Origin: an uncultured Arsenicibacter sp.
GTDB taxonomy: Bacteria; Bacteroidota; Bacteroidia; Cytophagales; Spirosomataceae
DNA: 6,277 nucleotides
Assembly: GCF_945952095.1 (NCBI RefSeq)
Contig: NZ_CAMFHL010000338.1
Span: forward strand, 1 to 6,277
Reading direction: 5' to 3'
Part shown: piece by piece, positions 1 to 6,157 of the stretch
Layout: every line of letters starts with the position of its first letter
Position numbering within the stretch: the first letter of the stretch is position 1
Made by a program: the position numbers and the translations under genes
Notes under the pieces: model-generated
Told to the model about the DNA's origin: nothing
The model's database searches: none
The model's input: the letters and a program-made list of their open reading frames with translations, nothing else

Positions 1-68
1 CGGGTCTCCTTCGGCGCTGAATCACGCTTTCCCGGTTGGCTTCGTTTTGGTTTTTGTTCGTCTTGCAT
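1..68 (-). CDS. Possible N-terminal fragment of an unknown gene, cut by window edge
   Basis: On the minus strand an ATG at 66-68 opens a frame that runs without a stop to the window edge. It gives 22 full codons, beginning MQDEQKPKRSQPGKRD. The peptide is highly charged and rich in Lys, Arg, Gln and Pro, with no signal peptide or membrane segment. The frame has an in-frame TAA ten codons upstream of the ATG, so the start must lie near here if the gene is real. It would be divergent from the BrkB-family gene, sharing the spacer 69-242. I do not recognise the family; 68 bases are too few to exclude a chance open frame. Confidence 0.35.
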   Translation of the reverse strand, partial: MQDEQKPKRSQPGKRDSAPKET

Positions 69-242
69 GCGTTCGAGGGTCGTCCGGCGGGCTGCCGGTT
101 AACCATTAAGTAGGCTAAAATTCGCTAAATTTTCCGAGACTATCCGTATCCGGCGCTGCAAATCCATAACAACCCATCCCCTAATTGGTTAGACTACTGT
201 GGGTCTAGACCACATCCATCATCGTTATGAATCACTAAGACT
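69..242. other. Spacer upstream of the BrkB-family gene
   Basis: This 174-base spacer is AT-rich in its middle (about 108-140). I saw no convincing Bacteroidota promoter pair (TTG, then about 19-20 bases, then TAnnTTTG) on the plus strand. An ATG at 228 is followed at once by a stop (ATG AAT CAC TAA), so it is not a gene start. If the minus-strand frame at 1-68 is real, this is a divergent promoter region. Confidence 0.5.
198..214. promoter_or_regulatory. Short palindrome upstream of the BrkB-family gene
   Basis: GGTCTAGACC (202-211) is a perfect 10-base palindrome. It extends by TGT (198-200) pairing with ACA (212-214) if G201 is left unpaired. It ends 28 bases before the BrkB-family start codon, so it could be an operator half-site pair or a small leader hairpin. 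There is no further evidence for function; a 10-base palindrome can occur by chance. Confidence 0.25.
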
Positions 243-1211
243 ATGAAACGCTTCTTCAAAGATGCCTGGACGCTGTTGCTGGCTTCCTTCAATGGATTTA
301 TGGATGACCGGTGCCTGAAACTGAGTGCGGCACTGGCCTACTATACAGTTTTCTCGCTGGCACCGCTGCTGGTGCTGATTATTTCGCTCCTGAGCCTGGT
401 CTATGGCGAAGAAGCGACCCGCGGGCAGGTGTTCGGGCAGATTCAGGGGTTTGTCGGCACCGAGGGAGCCAAACAGATTCAGGACATGCTCAAGAGTGTG
501 GAACTGTCGGGCAAAACAAACATCGCCCTGGTGTCGGGTATTGTGACGCTGATCATCGGTGCGACGAGTATCTTCATCGAAATTCAGGATTCAATTAACC
601 TGATCTGGCGGGTAAAGCCAAAACCTAAACGGGGTTGGGTAAAGATACTGAAAGACAGGTTGCTATCTTCTTCGCTGGTAGTGAGCCTGGGTTTTTTATT
701 GCTGGTGTCACTGGTTATCAACGGGGTTATTCTTGCCCTGAGCGACCGGCTGAGCCGGTATATTCCGGGTGGTGGTGTCTGGCTGGTCAGCGGGATTAAT
801 TTTCTGGTCAGCGCCGGGGTGATTACGGTGTTGTTCGGGGTGATTTTCAAAGTGCTGCCCGATGCTAAAATTGCCTGGAAAGACGTTCGCTGGGGTGCCA
901 TTTTTACGGCTTTGCTGTTTATGCTGGGTCGTTACCTGATCGGGCTATACATCGAAACCACCAGCACCGGCTCGACCTATGGCGCTGCCGGTTCGTTGAT
1001 CGTGATTCTGGTCTGGATTTACTATACTGCGGCCATTCTGTATTTCGGGGCTGAATTTACGCAGGCCTATGCCAACCTGTACGGCATCCGTATCGAACCG
1101 GCTGACTATGCCGTTTACGTCGAACAAACCGAAAAAGAACGGGATGTTAAGGTGCTTCCCCCTCAGGAGCATGTGCTTGACGCGCAGAAGGTAACCTCCG
1201 GAACAAAATAA
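243..1211 (+). CDS. YihY/virulence factor BrkB family inner membrane protein
   Basis: This is a 322-residue polytopic membrane protein of the YihY/BrkB family (sometimes misnamed ribonuclease BN). Six hydrophobic segments are visible at about residues 28-53, 92-118, 141-167, 180-205, 217-238 and 248-273. Family signatures are the N-terminal LSAALAYYTVFSLAPLL, the GATSIFIEIQDSINLIW block after helix 2, and the C-terminal YGAAGSLIVILVWIYYTA followed by FGAEFTQAY. Length is normal for the family, with a hydrophilic C-terminal tail from about 282. The start at 243 is chosen because it begins the conserved N-terminal block and the only nearby upstream ATG (228) hits a stop. The molecular role of the family is not settled; transporter-like roles have been suggested. 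It is separated from the next gene by 136 bases and is probably its own transcription unit. Confidence 0.93.
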   Translation: MKRFFKDAWTLLLASFNGFMDDRCLKLSAALAYYTVFSLAPLLVLIISLLSLVYGEEATRGQVFGQIQGFVGTEGAKQIQDMLKSVELSGKTNIALVSGIVTLIIGATSIFIEIQDSINLIWRVKPKPKRGWVKILKDRLLSSSLVVSLGFLLLVSLVINGVILALSDRLSRYIPGGGVWLVSGINFLVSAGVITVLFGVIFKVLPDAKIAWKDVRWGAIFTALLFMLGRYLIGLYIETTSTGSTYGAAGSLIVILVWIYYTAAILYFGAEFTQAYANLYGIRIEPADYAVYVEQTEKERDVKVLPPQEHVLDAQKVTSGTK

Positions 1212-1213
1212 AT

Positions 1214-1233
1214 CCGGAAAATGACTTTTCGGG
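1214..1233 (+). terminator. Weak hairpin after the BrkB-family gene
   Basis: Just after the stop codon, GAAAA (1217-1221) pairs with TTTTC (1226-1230) around the loop TGAC, and CC (1214-1215) pairs with GG (1232-1233) across one G-G mismatch. The position suits a terminator, but no T-run follows and the stem is short, so intrinsic termination is doubtful. Confidence 0.2.
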
Positions 1234-1304
1234 GCATCCGGCTAATACAACTTTAGCAAAATACAATCCATTCCGGCCGTTGAGGGCGCGGGATAGGTAA
1301 AGCA

Positions 1305-1364
1305 GCAGCGCGCCTTTCTTATAGAAGAACAACTGGTTTGTTATTCTATGGAAAGGCGCGTTGC
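1305..1364 (+). promoter_or_regulatory. Strong hairpin enclosing the start codon of the small dehydrogenase subunit
   Basis: Bases 1305-1318 (GCAGCGCGCCTTTC) pair with 1351-1364 (GAAAGGCGCGTTGC) over 14 positions, with a single G-U wobble. After a small asymmetric bulge (1319-1320 opposite 1350), ATAGAA (1321-1326) pairs with TTCTAT (1344-1349). After one G-A mismatch, AACAA (1328-1332) pairs with TTGTT (1338-1342) around the loop CTGGT. That is about 25 base pairs in 60 bases. The start codon ATG (1348-1350) and codons 2-6 lie inside the stem. Such a structure in the mRNA should hide the initiation region. It could be a translational control element, an extended operator palindrome in DNA, or an inserted palindromic repeat. 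The pairing is seen directly; the function is inferred. Confidence 0.6.
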
Positions 1365-1890
1365 GTTAAAACGGCTGGCAACACTGGCGGGTGGGCTGAC
1401 AACCCTACCGGCCTGGATTTCAGGCTGGACGGCACAGGCCGTTCAGCAGCAGTCAGCATGGTTATCGGTTACGGAAAATGACCTGCTTGCTCTGGTTGTC
1501 GATACGATTATTCCGTCTACCGACACGCCGGGCGCGCAGGCGCTGGATGTGCATGTGTTTGTGGAGCGGATGCTGGCCGATTGTTACGAAAAACCGGCGC
1601 AGGAATCCTTCCGCGCCGGACTGTCGGGCATTGAAACCATGATTCAGCAGCAATACGGTAAGTCGTACCGGCAGTGCGATATTCCGCAGCGGCTATCGGT
1701 GCTGATGCAGTTTCAGGCAAGTCCGAAGGCGGCGGAAAAAGACTTTTTTGCGACACTGAAATCGCTGACCATTCAGGGGTACACGACATCGGAATATGTT
1801 ATGACCAACCACCTGAATTACGTCATGGCGCCTGGTCACTACTACGGCTGCGTCCCCGTCGAACCCAAAGCTGTCTCCGAACGGAAATAA
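1348..1890 (+). CDS. Gluconate 2-dehydrogenase subunit 3 family protein, Tat-exported small subunit of a GMC dehydrogenase
   Basis: A 180-residue protein matching the small-subunit family of membrane-associated FAD sugar dehydrogenases. The N-terminus MERRVALKRLATLAGG has paired arginines at 3-4 followed by a weakly hydrophobic stretch to about residue 31, as in a Tat signal. The mature part has the expected family features: LTENDLLAL-like start (VTENDLLAL, about 41-49), IIPSTDTPGA (about 54-63) leading to a helix with FVERMLADCY, and a C-terminal GYTTSEY segment ending in MAPGHYYGCVP. In relatives the small subunit carries the export signal and stabilises the FAD subunit, which is encoded next here (107 bases downstream, same strand). 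The start is fixed by the twin arginines directly behind it, with no in-frame ATG before about residue 94. The start codon is buried in a long hairpin. Substrate is unknown: gluconate is only the family name. Confidence 0.88.
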   Translation: MERRVALKRLATLAGGLTTLPAWISGWTAQAVQQQSAWLSVTENDLLALVVDTIIPSTDTPGAQALDVHVFVERMLADCYEKPAQESFRAGLSGIETMIQQQYGKSYRQCDIPQRLSVLMQFQASPKAAEKDFFATLKSLTIQGYTTSEYVMTNHLNYVMAPGHYYGCVPVEPKAVSERK

Positions 1891-1898
1891 AAGCTTAC

Positions 1899-1961
1899 CA
1901 CATAGCCACAGAGAAAGCATAGTTTTTTACTGAATTCTTTTTAGTCTTATGTGTCTATGTG
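1899..1961. repeat. Intergenic inverted repeat between the two dehydrogenase subunit genes
   Basis: CACATAG (1899-1905) pairs with CTATGTG (1955-1961). After one C-T mismatch, CACA (1907-1910) pairs with TGTG (1950-1953), leaving a 39-base AT-rich loop containing GAATTC. The CACATAG/CTATGTG wording resembles AT-rich palindromic spacers common in Bacteroidota intergenic regions (from memory, not checked). It lies right after the small subunit stop and 36 bases before the next start, so it could act as an attenuator or RNA-stability element between the subunits. Confidence 0.5.
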
Positions 1962-1997
1962 CTTTATAATAAGGCAATTGTCTAATGATATGCGTGT

Positions 1998-3719
1998 ATG
2001 GCAAATGTTAATATAGATGCCCGGAAAGCCGCTACCTACGATGCGATTGTGATCGGGTCGGGCATTAGCGGCGGGTGGGCTGCCAAGGAACTTTGCGAAA
2101 AGGGCCTGAAAACGCTGGTCCTCGAACGGGGCCGCGACGTGCAGCACGTCACCGACTACCCGACGGCCATGAAAAACCCGTGGGAGTTCCCGCATCGGGG
2201 AACGGTGCCGCTGGCAACCCGCGAACAGTACGGCAACATCCGGTCGTTTATGCGCGAGGAAACCGTACACTGGGCCATAAAGCCGGACGAGCAGCCGTTT
2301 GTGGAAGAAAAACCGTTTACCTGGACGCGTGGCTATCACGTGGGCGGGAAATCACTGTTGTGGGCACGACAAACCCAGCGGCTCAGCGATTTCGACTTCG
2401 AAGGCCCCGCCCGCGACGGGTTCGCCGTTGATTGGCCGGTGCGCTACGCCGATCTGGCGCCGTGGTACAGCCATGTCGAGCGCTTTGCCGGCATTTCGGG
2501 CAACCGCGATGGCCTGCCCCACCTGCCCGACGGCGAATTTCTGCCACCCATCGAGCTGAACTGTGTGGAGAACCATCTGAAAAACACACTGGCTAAACAC
2601 TATAAGGACCGGCAGCTGATTCAGGGTCGTTGTGCACACATTACCAAACCAACGGAAACGCACATGATGCAGGGGCGCGGGCAGTGTCTGCACCGGAATC
2701 TGTGTAACCGGGGGTGCCCGTTGGGCGGGTATTTTAGCAGCAATGCGTCGACCCTGCCGTGGGCGGCCAAAACCGGCAACCTGACCCTGCGGCCGCATTC
2801 GGTAGTACATTCAATTATTTATGACGACAAGCTGGGTAAGGCGTCCGGTGTGCGGGTTGTTGATGCGAATACCTTGCAGATGACGGAATTCTACGCCCGG
2901 ATTATTTTTGTGAACGGATCCGCGCTAAACAGCAATCTGATACTGCTGAACTCCGTTTCAGATCGCTTTCCGAATGGCCTGGGCAACGATAACGGGTTAT
3001 TGGGCAAGTACATAGCCTGGCATAATTACCGGGGAAAGATTTCGGCGCAATACGATGGTTTTCAGGATAAACGAGCCGATGGCAAGAACCCGAGCAATGG
3101 CTATATCCCGCGTTTCCGGAATGTGCTCAAGCAGGAGACGAGTGGTCCGGCGTCCCGTTTTTTGCGGGGTTATGCGGTGGGTATCGGCGGCGGCCGGGGT
3201 AGCAACGCCAACCGCGAAGGACTCGGGGCTGAGCTGAAAGAAAACCTGCTGCATCCGGCTTTAGGCCCGTGGCATGTCAGCGGCTGGATGATGGGCGAAA
3301 CCGTGCCGACGGAGCAGAATCATGTCCGGCTCGACCCGTCTCAGAAGGACAAATACGGCATTCCGTTGCTGGTGACGTCAGCCGGCTGGACCGACAATGA
3401 CGATAAAATGACGGAGGACTTTATCACGCAGCTGACCGAAATGTTTACGCTGGCCGGTTTTACGAACATTCAGGCGACCGACAGCCATTCGAATCCGGGT
3501 TCGGATATTCACGAAATGGGCGGCGTCCGGATGGGAAAAGATCCGAAAACGTCCATCCTGAACAAGTGGAATCAGGTGCATAGCTGCAAAAACGTGTTTG
3601 TCACCGACGGGGCCTGTATGACCTCAACGGCTACCCAAAATCCGTCACTGACCTACATGGCCTTTACCGCCCGTGCAGCCGACTTCGCCGTCCGCGAACT
3701 GAAAAAGAAAAACCTTTAA
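1998..3719 (+). CDS. GMC family FAD-dependent oxidoreductase, catalytic subunit of a periplasmic sugar/alcohol dehydrogenase
   Basis: A 573-residue glucose-methanol-choline oxidoreductase of usual length. The FAD-binding Rossmann motif is at residues 19-26 (IGSGISGG) with the ribose-binding Glu43 at the end of strand 2. The GMC N-terminal signature HVGGKSLLWA is at 114-123. The C-terminal domain holds the catalytic pair, His505 in HEMGGVRMG (505-513) and Asn548 in TQNPSLTYMA. A cysteine-rich insertion at 229-244 (C230, C236, C240) is typical of the membrane-associated dehydrogenase branch rather than of oxidases. There is no signal peptide: the protein starts with a short polar leader and goes straight to the FAD fold. 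It probably leaves the cytoplasm folded, bound to the Tat-signal small subunit encoded upstream. Likely action: oxidation of a sugar or glycoside hydroxyl, possibly at C3, passing electrons to an unseen acceptor. Other ATGs just upstream (1985, 1990) are out of frame. Confidence 0.92.
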   Translation: MANVNIDARKAATYDAIVIGSGISGGWAAKELCEKGLKTLVLERGRDVQHVTDYPTAMKNPWEFPHRGTVPLATREQYGNIRSFMREETVHWAIKPDEQPFVEEKPFTWTRGYHVGGKSLLWARQTQRLSDFDFEGPARDGFAVDWPVRYADLAPWYSHVERFAGISGNRDGLPHLPDGEFLPPIELNCVENHLKNTLAKHYKDRQLIQGRCAHITKPTETHMMQGRGQCLHRNLCNRGCPLGGYFSSNASTLPWAAKTGNLTLRPHSVVHSIIYDDKLGKASGVRVVDANTLQMTEFYARIIFVNGSALNSNLILLNSVSDRFPNGLGNDNGLLGKYIAWHNYRGKISAQYDGFQDKRADGKNPSNGYIPRFRNVLKQETSGPASRFLRGYAVGIGGGRGSNANREGLGAELKENLLHPALGPWHVSGWMMGETVPTEQNHVRLDPSQKDKYGIPLLVTSAGWTDNDDKMTEDFITQLTEMFTLAGFTNIQATDSHSNPGSDIHEMGGVRMGKDPKTSILNKWNQVHSCKNVFVTDGACMTSTATQNPSLTYMAFTARAADFAVRELKKKNL

Positions 3720-3731
3720 TCTAAAATGAAT

Positions 3732-3815
3732 AATGAAAAATGGACAATTTAGAATGGCATATGCACAGGGTACATGAGCTATGCATTATCCATTTTTCAT
3801 TGTACATTATCCATT
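3732..3815. repeat. AT-rich palindromic repeat upstream of the TIM-barrel gene
   Basis: AATGAAAAATGGA (3732-3744) is the exact reverse complement of TCCATTTTTCATT (3789-3801), a 13-bp stem with a 44-base loop that can pair further imperfectly. The 11-mer CATTATCCATT occurs twice in direct orientation (3784-3794 and 3805-3815), and its reverse complement recurs at 4702-4712 downstream of the next gene. It fills most of the 114-base spacer and ends 18 bases before the chosen start codon. It resembles AT-rich miniature palindromic repeats found in many Bacteroidota spacers. Confidence 0.6.
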
Positions 3816-3833
3816 AAAAACAACCCTTATCAG

Positions 3834-4697
3834 ATGAAAAAACAATTGTTAGCACTCGGTTTTTCGGCCAGTATGCTCCTTGGCCTGACCGATGTCGTTG
3901 CCCAGAAAGGCAAACCGATCTATCGTTTCCCGATTGGCGTTCAGGCGTATACCTACCGGAACAGCTTCCCGAAAAATGTGATTGCTACCCTCGATACCAT
4001 CAAGGCGCTGGGTATTACCGAAATGGAGGGCGGTGCGCCGAAGGGTATGACGTCGCAGGAGTTCCGGAAACTGTGCGAAGAGCGCGGGATTAAGATCGTC
4101 GGCACCGGCGGTGGTTATGAACAGCTGGTGAAAGATCCGGAAAGCATTGCGAAACAGGCGAAAGAGCTGGGATCGAGCTTTGTCATGTGCGCCTGGATCC
4201 CTCATAAAAAAGGGGCGTTCAGTCTGGAGAATGCGAAGCAGGCCGTTACGGATTTTAACCGGATCGGAAAGGTCATGAAGGACAACGGCCTTACCTTCTG
4301 TTACCACAATCACGGCTATGAGTTTCAGCCGTATGAGGATGGGACACTGTTTGATTACCTCGTGAAAAACACCAATCCGGAGTACGTTTCCTTTGAAATG
4401 GACATTCTCTGGGCGCAGCATGGCGGCGCTGATCCGGTGGCCTTACTGAAAAAATACCCGACCCGCTGGAAGCTGATGCACCTGAAAGACCTGCGCAAGG
4501 GTATAAAAGGTGACCTGACGGGTGGGACTCCGCCTGAAAACGATGTGGTGCTGGGTGACGGGCAGGTCAACATTCCTGAAATCCTGAAAATTGCCCGTAA
4601 AAACGGAGTAAAACACTACTTCATTGAGGACGAAAGCAATCAGGAGTACGCCCAGATGCCTAAAAGCATCGCCTATCTCAAGGGGTTGAAGGAGTGA
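3834..4697 (+). CDS. Exported sugar phosphate isomerase/epimerase family TIM-barrel protein
   Basis: A 287-residue protein of the xylose-isomerase-like TIM-barrel family (AP endonuclease 2 fold). Residues 1-24 (MKKQLLALGF... DVVAQ) form a Sec signal peptide with probable cleavage after VVA; no lipobox cysteine. Barrel landmarks are IGVQAYTYR (34-42), the acidic strand ITEMEGG (61-67), the HNH cluster at 158-160 in CYHNHGYEF, FEMDILW (187-193, Glu188 and Asp190), MHLKDLRKG (215-223) and FIEDES (263-268). These His, Glu and Asp residues are the usual divalent-metal site. The ATG at 3834 is preferred over an in-frame one at 3774, because the extra 20 codons lie in a palindromic repeat and would bury the signal peptide. 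A sugar phosphate is an unlikely periplasmic substrate. Next to the GMC dehydrogenase pair, a role on oxidised (keto) sugars or glycosides is more plausible, as in 3-keto-glycoside lyases and C-glycoside deglycosidases of this fold. Substrate unproven. Confidence 0.88.
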   Translation: MKKQLLALGFSASMLLGLTDVVAQKGKPIYRFPIGVQAYTYRNSFPKNVIATLDTIKALGITEMEGGAPKGMTSQEFRKLCEERGIKIVGTGGGYEQLVKDPESIAKQAKELGSSFVMCAWIPHKKGAFSLENAKQAVTDFNRIGKVMKDNGLTFCYHNHGYEFQPYEDGTLFDYLVKNTNPEYVSFEMDILWAQHGGADPVALLKKYPTRWKLMHLKDLRKGIKGDLTGGTPPENDVVLGDGQVNIPEILKIARKNGVKHYFIEDESNQEYAQMPKSIAYLKGLKE

Positions 4698-4702
4698 TTT
4701 AA

Positions 4703-4759
4703 ATGGATAATGGCTAATGAACGATGTCAGGCAGACATTATTCATTAGCCATTTTACAT
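4703..4759. terminator. Palindromic hairpin between convergent genes, probable bidirectional terminator
   Basis: AATGGCTAATGAA (4709-4721) is the exact reverse complement of TTCATTAGCCATT (4741-4753). After a two-base internal mismatch, ATGTC (4724-4728) pairs with GACAT (4734-4738) around the loop AGGCA. A few more pairs form outside (4703-4705 with 4757-4759). It fills the 69-base gap between the stops of the TIM-barrel gene (4697) and the convergent peptidase gene (4767), so it can serve both strands. The stem is AT-rich and not followed by a clear T-run, so it may instead be a repeat element like the one at 3732-3815, with which it shares the AATGGATAATG word (4702-4712). Confidence 0.5.
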
Positions 4760-4766
4760 GGTTTAT

Positions 4767-6134
4767 TTATTTCACATACTCCAGTTTCCGGGGAATGGTA
4801 TAGATTTCGGTTTGGCGACCGTCGATGTACCGGAATGTTTTACCGTCGAAAAAGCCATCTTCTTCCAGCATAATCCGCACGGTCTTTTTCCACTCCGGAA
4901 TTTCCACGGCGGCATTAAGCTCAATCGAATAGGCTGTGTTAGGCAGGAGCGGGTAATCGCCGGAGCCGGGCACACCCTTCTGCTGATCCCACATGCCGAT
5001 GGTCGGGCCGGCGGCGTGTCCGTGCGCGCCGATGGGGTGCGTATAAATGGTACCTTTGATACCTTCCTTCTGTGCCTGATCCAGTGCTTCCTTCAGGATC
5101 TGATTACCTGATTTTCCGGCCTGAAAATGTTCCGTCAGAATATCCTGTAAGCGGTTGCCCTGGACGAAGGCTTTCCGGATCGCTTCGGGAACGTCGGTTT
5201 CGCCGGGTTTCAGCACGTAGGCATGTTGCTGCTGATCGGTATTGAGCCGCAGGTAGGTAATGCCAAAATCGACATGGACCAGATCGCCGGGCATGATAAC
5301 CTCACCGGCGGGGCGCTTGGAAAAGGTCCGCAGGTGATCGAAACGGGCTTCGTCGGCGCGCTGAATGTCGACGGTCGGGTGGAACCAGGTATCGAGTCCC
5401 AATTCGGTAATGCGTTGTCGGTACCACCACATCACGTCTTCGGTGGTCGTTACGCCCGGCTGAATGACTTGTTCTGAAAGCCCTTCCTGCACCAGCTGGT
5501 GTGACAACCGGCAGATGAGCGGATAGACCGCCATTTCTTTCGGGGTGCGTGTTTCGAGCCAGCCGACCGAAAGCCGTTCCGCCGAAACGATGCGTTTTTG
5601 GAGGTCTGCCGGTAGTTTTTGGGTAAACTCGCCGTATTCGGTATGGGTTAGTCCGTCTGCATGGGCGTAGTTAGTGGAAAAGTTCAGGCCGATTTTTTTC
5701 GGATTCCGTTTCTGGATAATGTCGGTGAGGGCATCCCACTGGTTAGGGCGCACATCAATGTCCCAGGCGCCTTTCAGCAGATTCCCGACGTCGTAGCGGG
5801 CGATGGCCAGTTTTTCAACGCCTTTTTCCGCCCCCTGATCAAAAAAGACCATGATGGTACGACGCCGGGCCGACAGCCACGTTGACGGGAGCATGGTCTT
5901 CAGGACGGGGTCTTCGTTGTATTCGCGCGAGATGATGATCCACATGTCAATCCCTTCGCGCCGCATGAGCTGGGGCAGGAGATTGGTGAACCGGTCTTCC
6001 AGTACCTCATCGACGACGCGGGCGCGTTCACGTTCGGTGAGGATGACCTGTTTGGCGGGTGTCTGTGCTTTGACCTGAACAGGTGCAAGACCCAGGCCAC
6101 AGATCAAGGTAAGTGCAAGTAGCTGTTGATGCAT
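4767..6134 (-). CDS. Exported M24 family metallopeptidase (Xaa-Pro aminopeptidase type)
   Basis: A 455-residue protein with a creatinase-like N-terminal domain (about 35-190) and a C-terminal pita-bread M24 peptidase domain (about 205-440). The metal site is complete: Asp289 in VHVDFG, Asp300 exactly 11 residues later, a His cluster at 366-373 (HPIGAHGH), Glu405 in AYSIELN, and Glu424/425 in MLEEDG. It should bind two metal ions and remove N-terminal residues before proline or act on related substrates. Residues 1-24 (MHQQLLALTL...VKAQ) form a Sec signal peptide with likely cleavage after VKA. Cys12 has Ile before it, which does not fit a lipobox. The ATG at 6134 is chosen because the frame remains open upstream through a TTG at 6248, but that part is tandem repeat and would precede the signal peptide. 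The gene converges on the TIM-barrel gene; no functional link to it is evident. Confidence 0.92.
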   Translation of the reverse strand: MHQQLLALTLICGLGLAPVQVKAQTPAKQVILTERERARVVDEVLEDRFTNLLPQLMRREGIDMWIIISREYNEDPVLKTMLPSTWLSARRRTIMVFFDQGAEKGVEKLAIARYDVGNLLKGAWDIDVRPNQWDALTDIIQKRNPKKIGLNFSTNYAHADGLTHTEYGEFTQKLPADLQKRIVSAERLSVGWLETRTPKEMAVYPLICRLSHQLVQEGLSEQVIQPGVTTTEDVMWWYRQRITELGLDTWFHPTVDIQRADEARFDHLRTFSKRPAGEVIMPGDLVHVDFGITYLRLNTDQQQHAYVLKPGETDVPEAIRKAFVQGNRLQDILTEHFQAGKSGNQILKEALDQAQKEGIKGTIYTHPIGAHGHAAGPTIGMWDQQKGVPGSGDYPLLPNTAYSIELNAAVEIPEWKKTVRIMLEEDGFFDGKTFRYIDGRQTEIYTIPRKLEYVK

Positions 6135-6157
6135 GAAACAGGGGGGTAATGATTTTT

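Noticed and set aside
1248..1255. CAACTTTA as a -7 box before the small subunit gene
   Set aside because: Two mismatches from TAnnTTTG and no TTG at the required spacing.
1965..1970. TATAAT as a -10 box for the GMC gene
   Set aside because: It is a perfect sigma-70 word but has no -35 partner at the right distance, and Bacteroidota promoters use TAnnTTTG instead. Its AT-rich setting makes chance likely.
2352..2810. 152-codon minus-strand open frame inside the GMC gene
   Set aside because: It lies wholly within a confidently identified gene on the other strand, has no recognisable family, and is a by-product of GC-rich codon use.
3774..3833. Earlier start (ATG 3774) for the TIM-barrel protein
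   Set aside because: The extension lies in the palindromic repeat, encodes no recognisable sequence, and precedes a textbook signal peptide MKKQLLALGF.
3849..4421. 190-codon minus-strand open frame inside the TIM-barrel gene
   Set aside because: It is antisense to a gene with clear family motifs and shows no domain of its own.
6099..6101. Lipoprotein cysteine (Cys12) in the M24 peptidase signal
   Set aside because: The residues before the Cys are Thr-Leu-Ile, and Ile at -1 does not fit a lipobox; a normal signal peptidase I site (VKA) follows.
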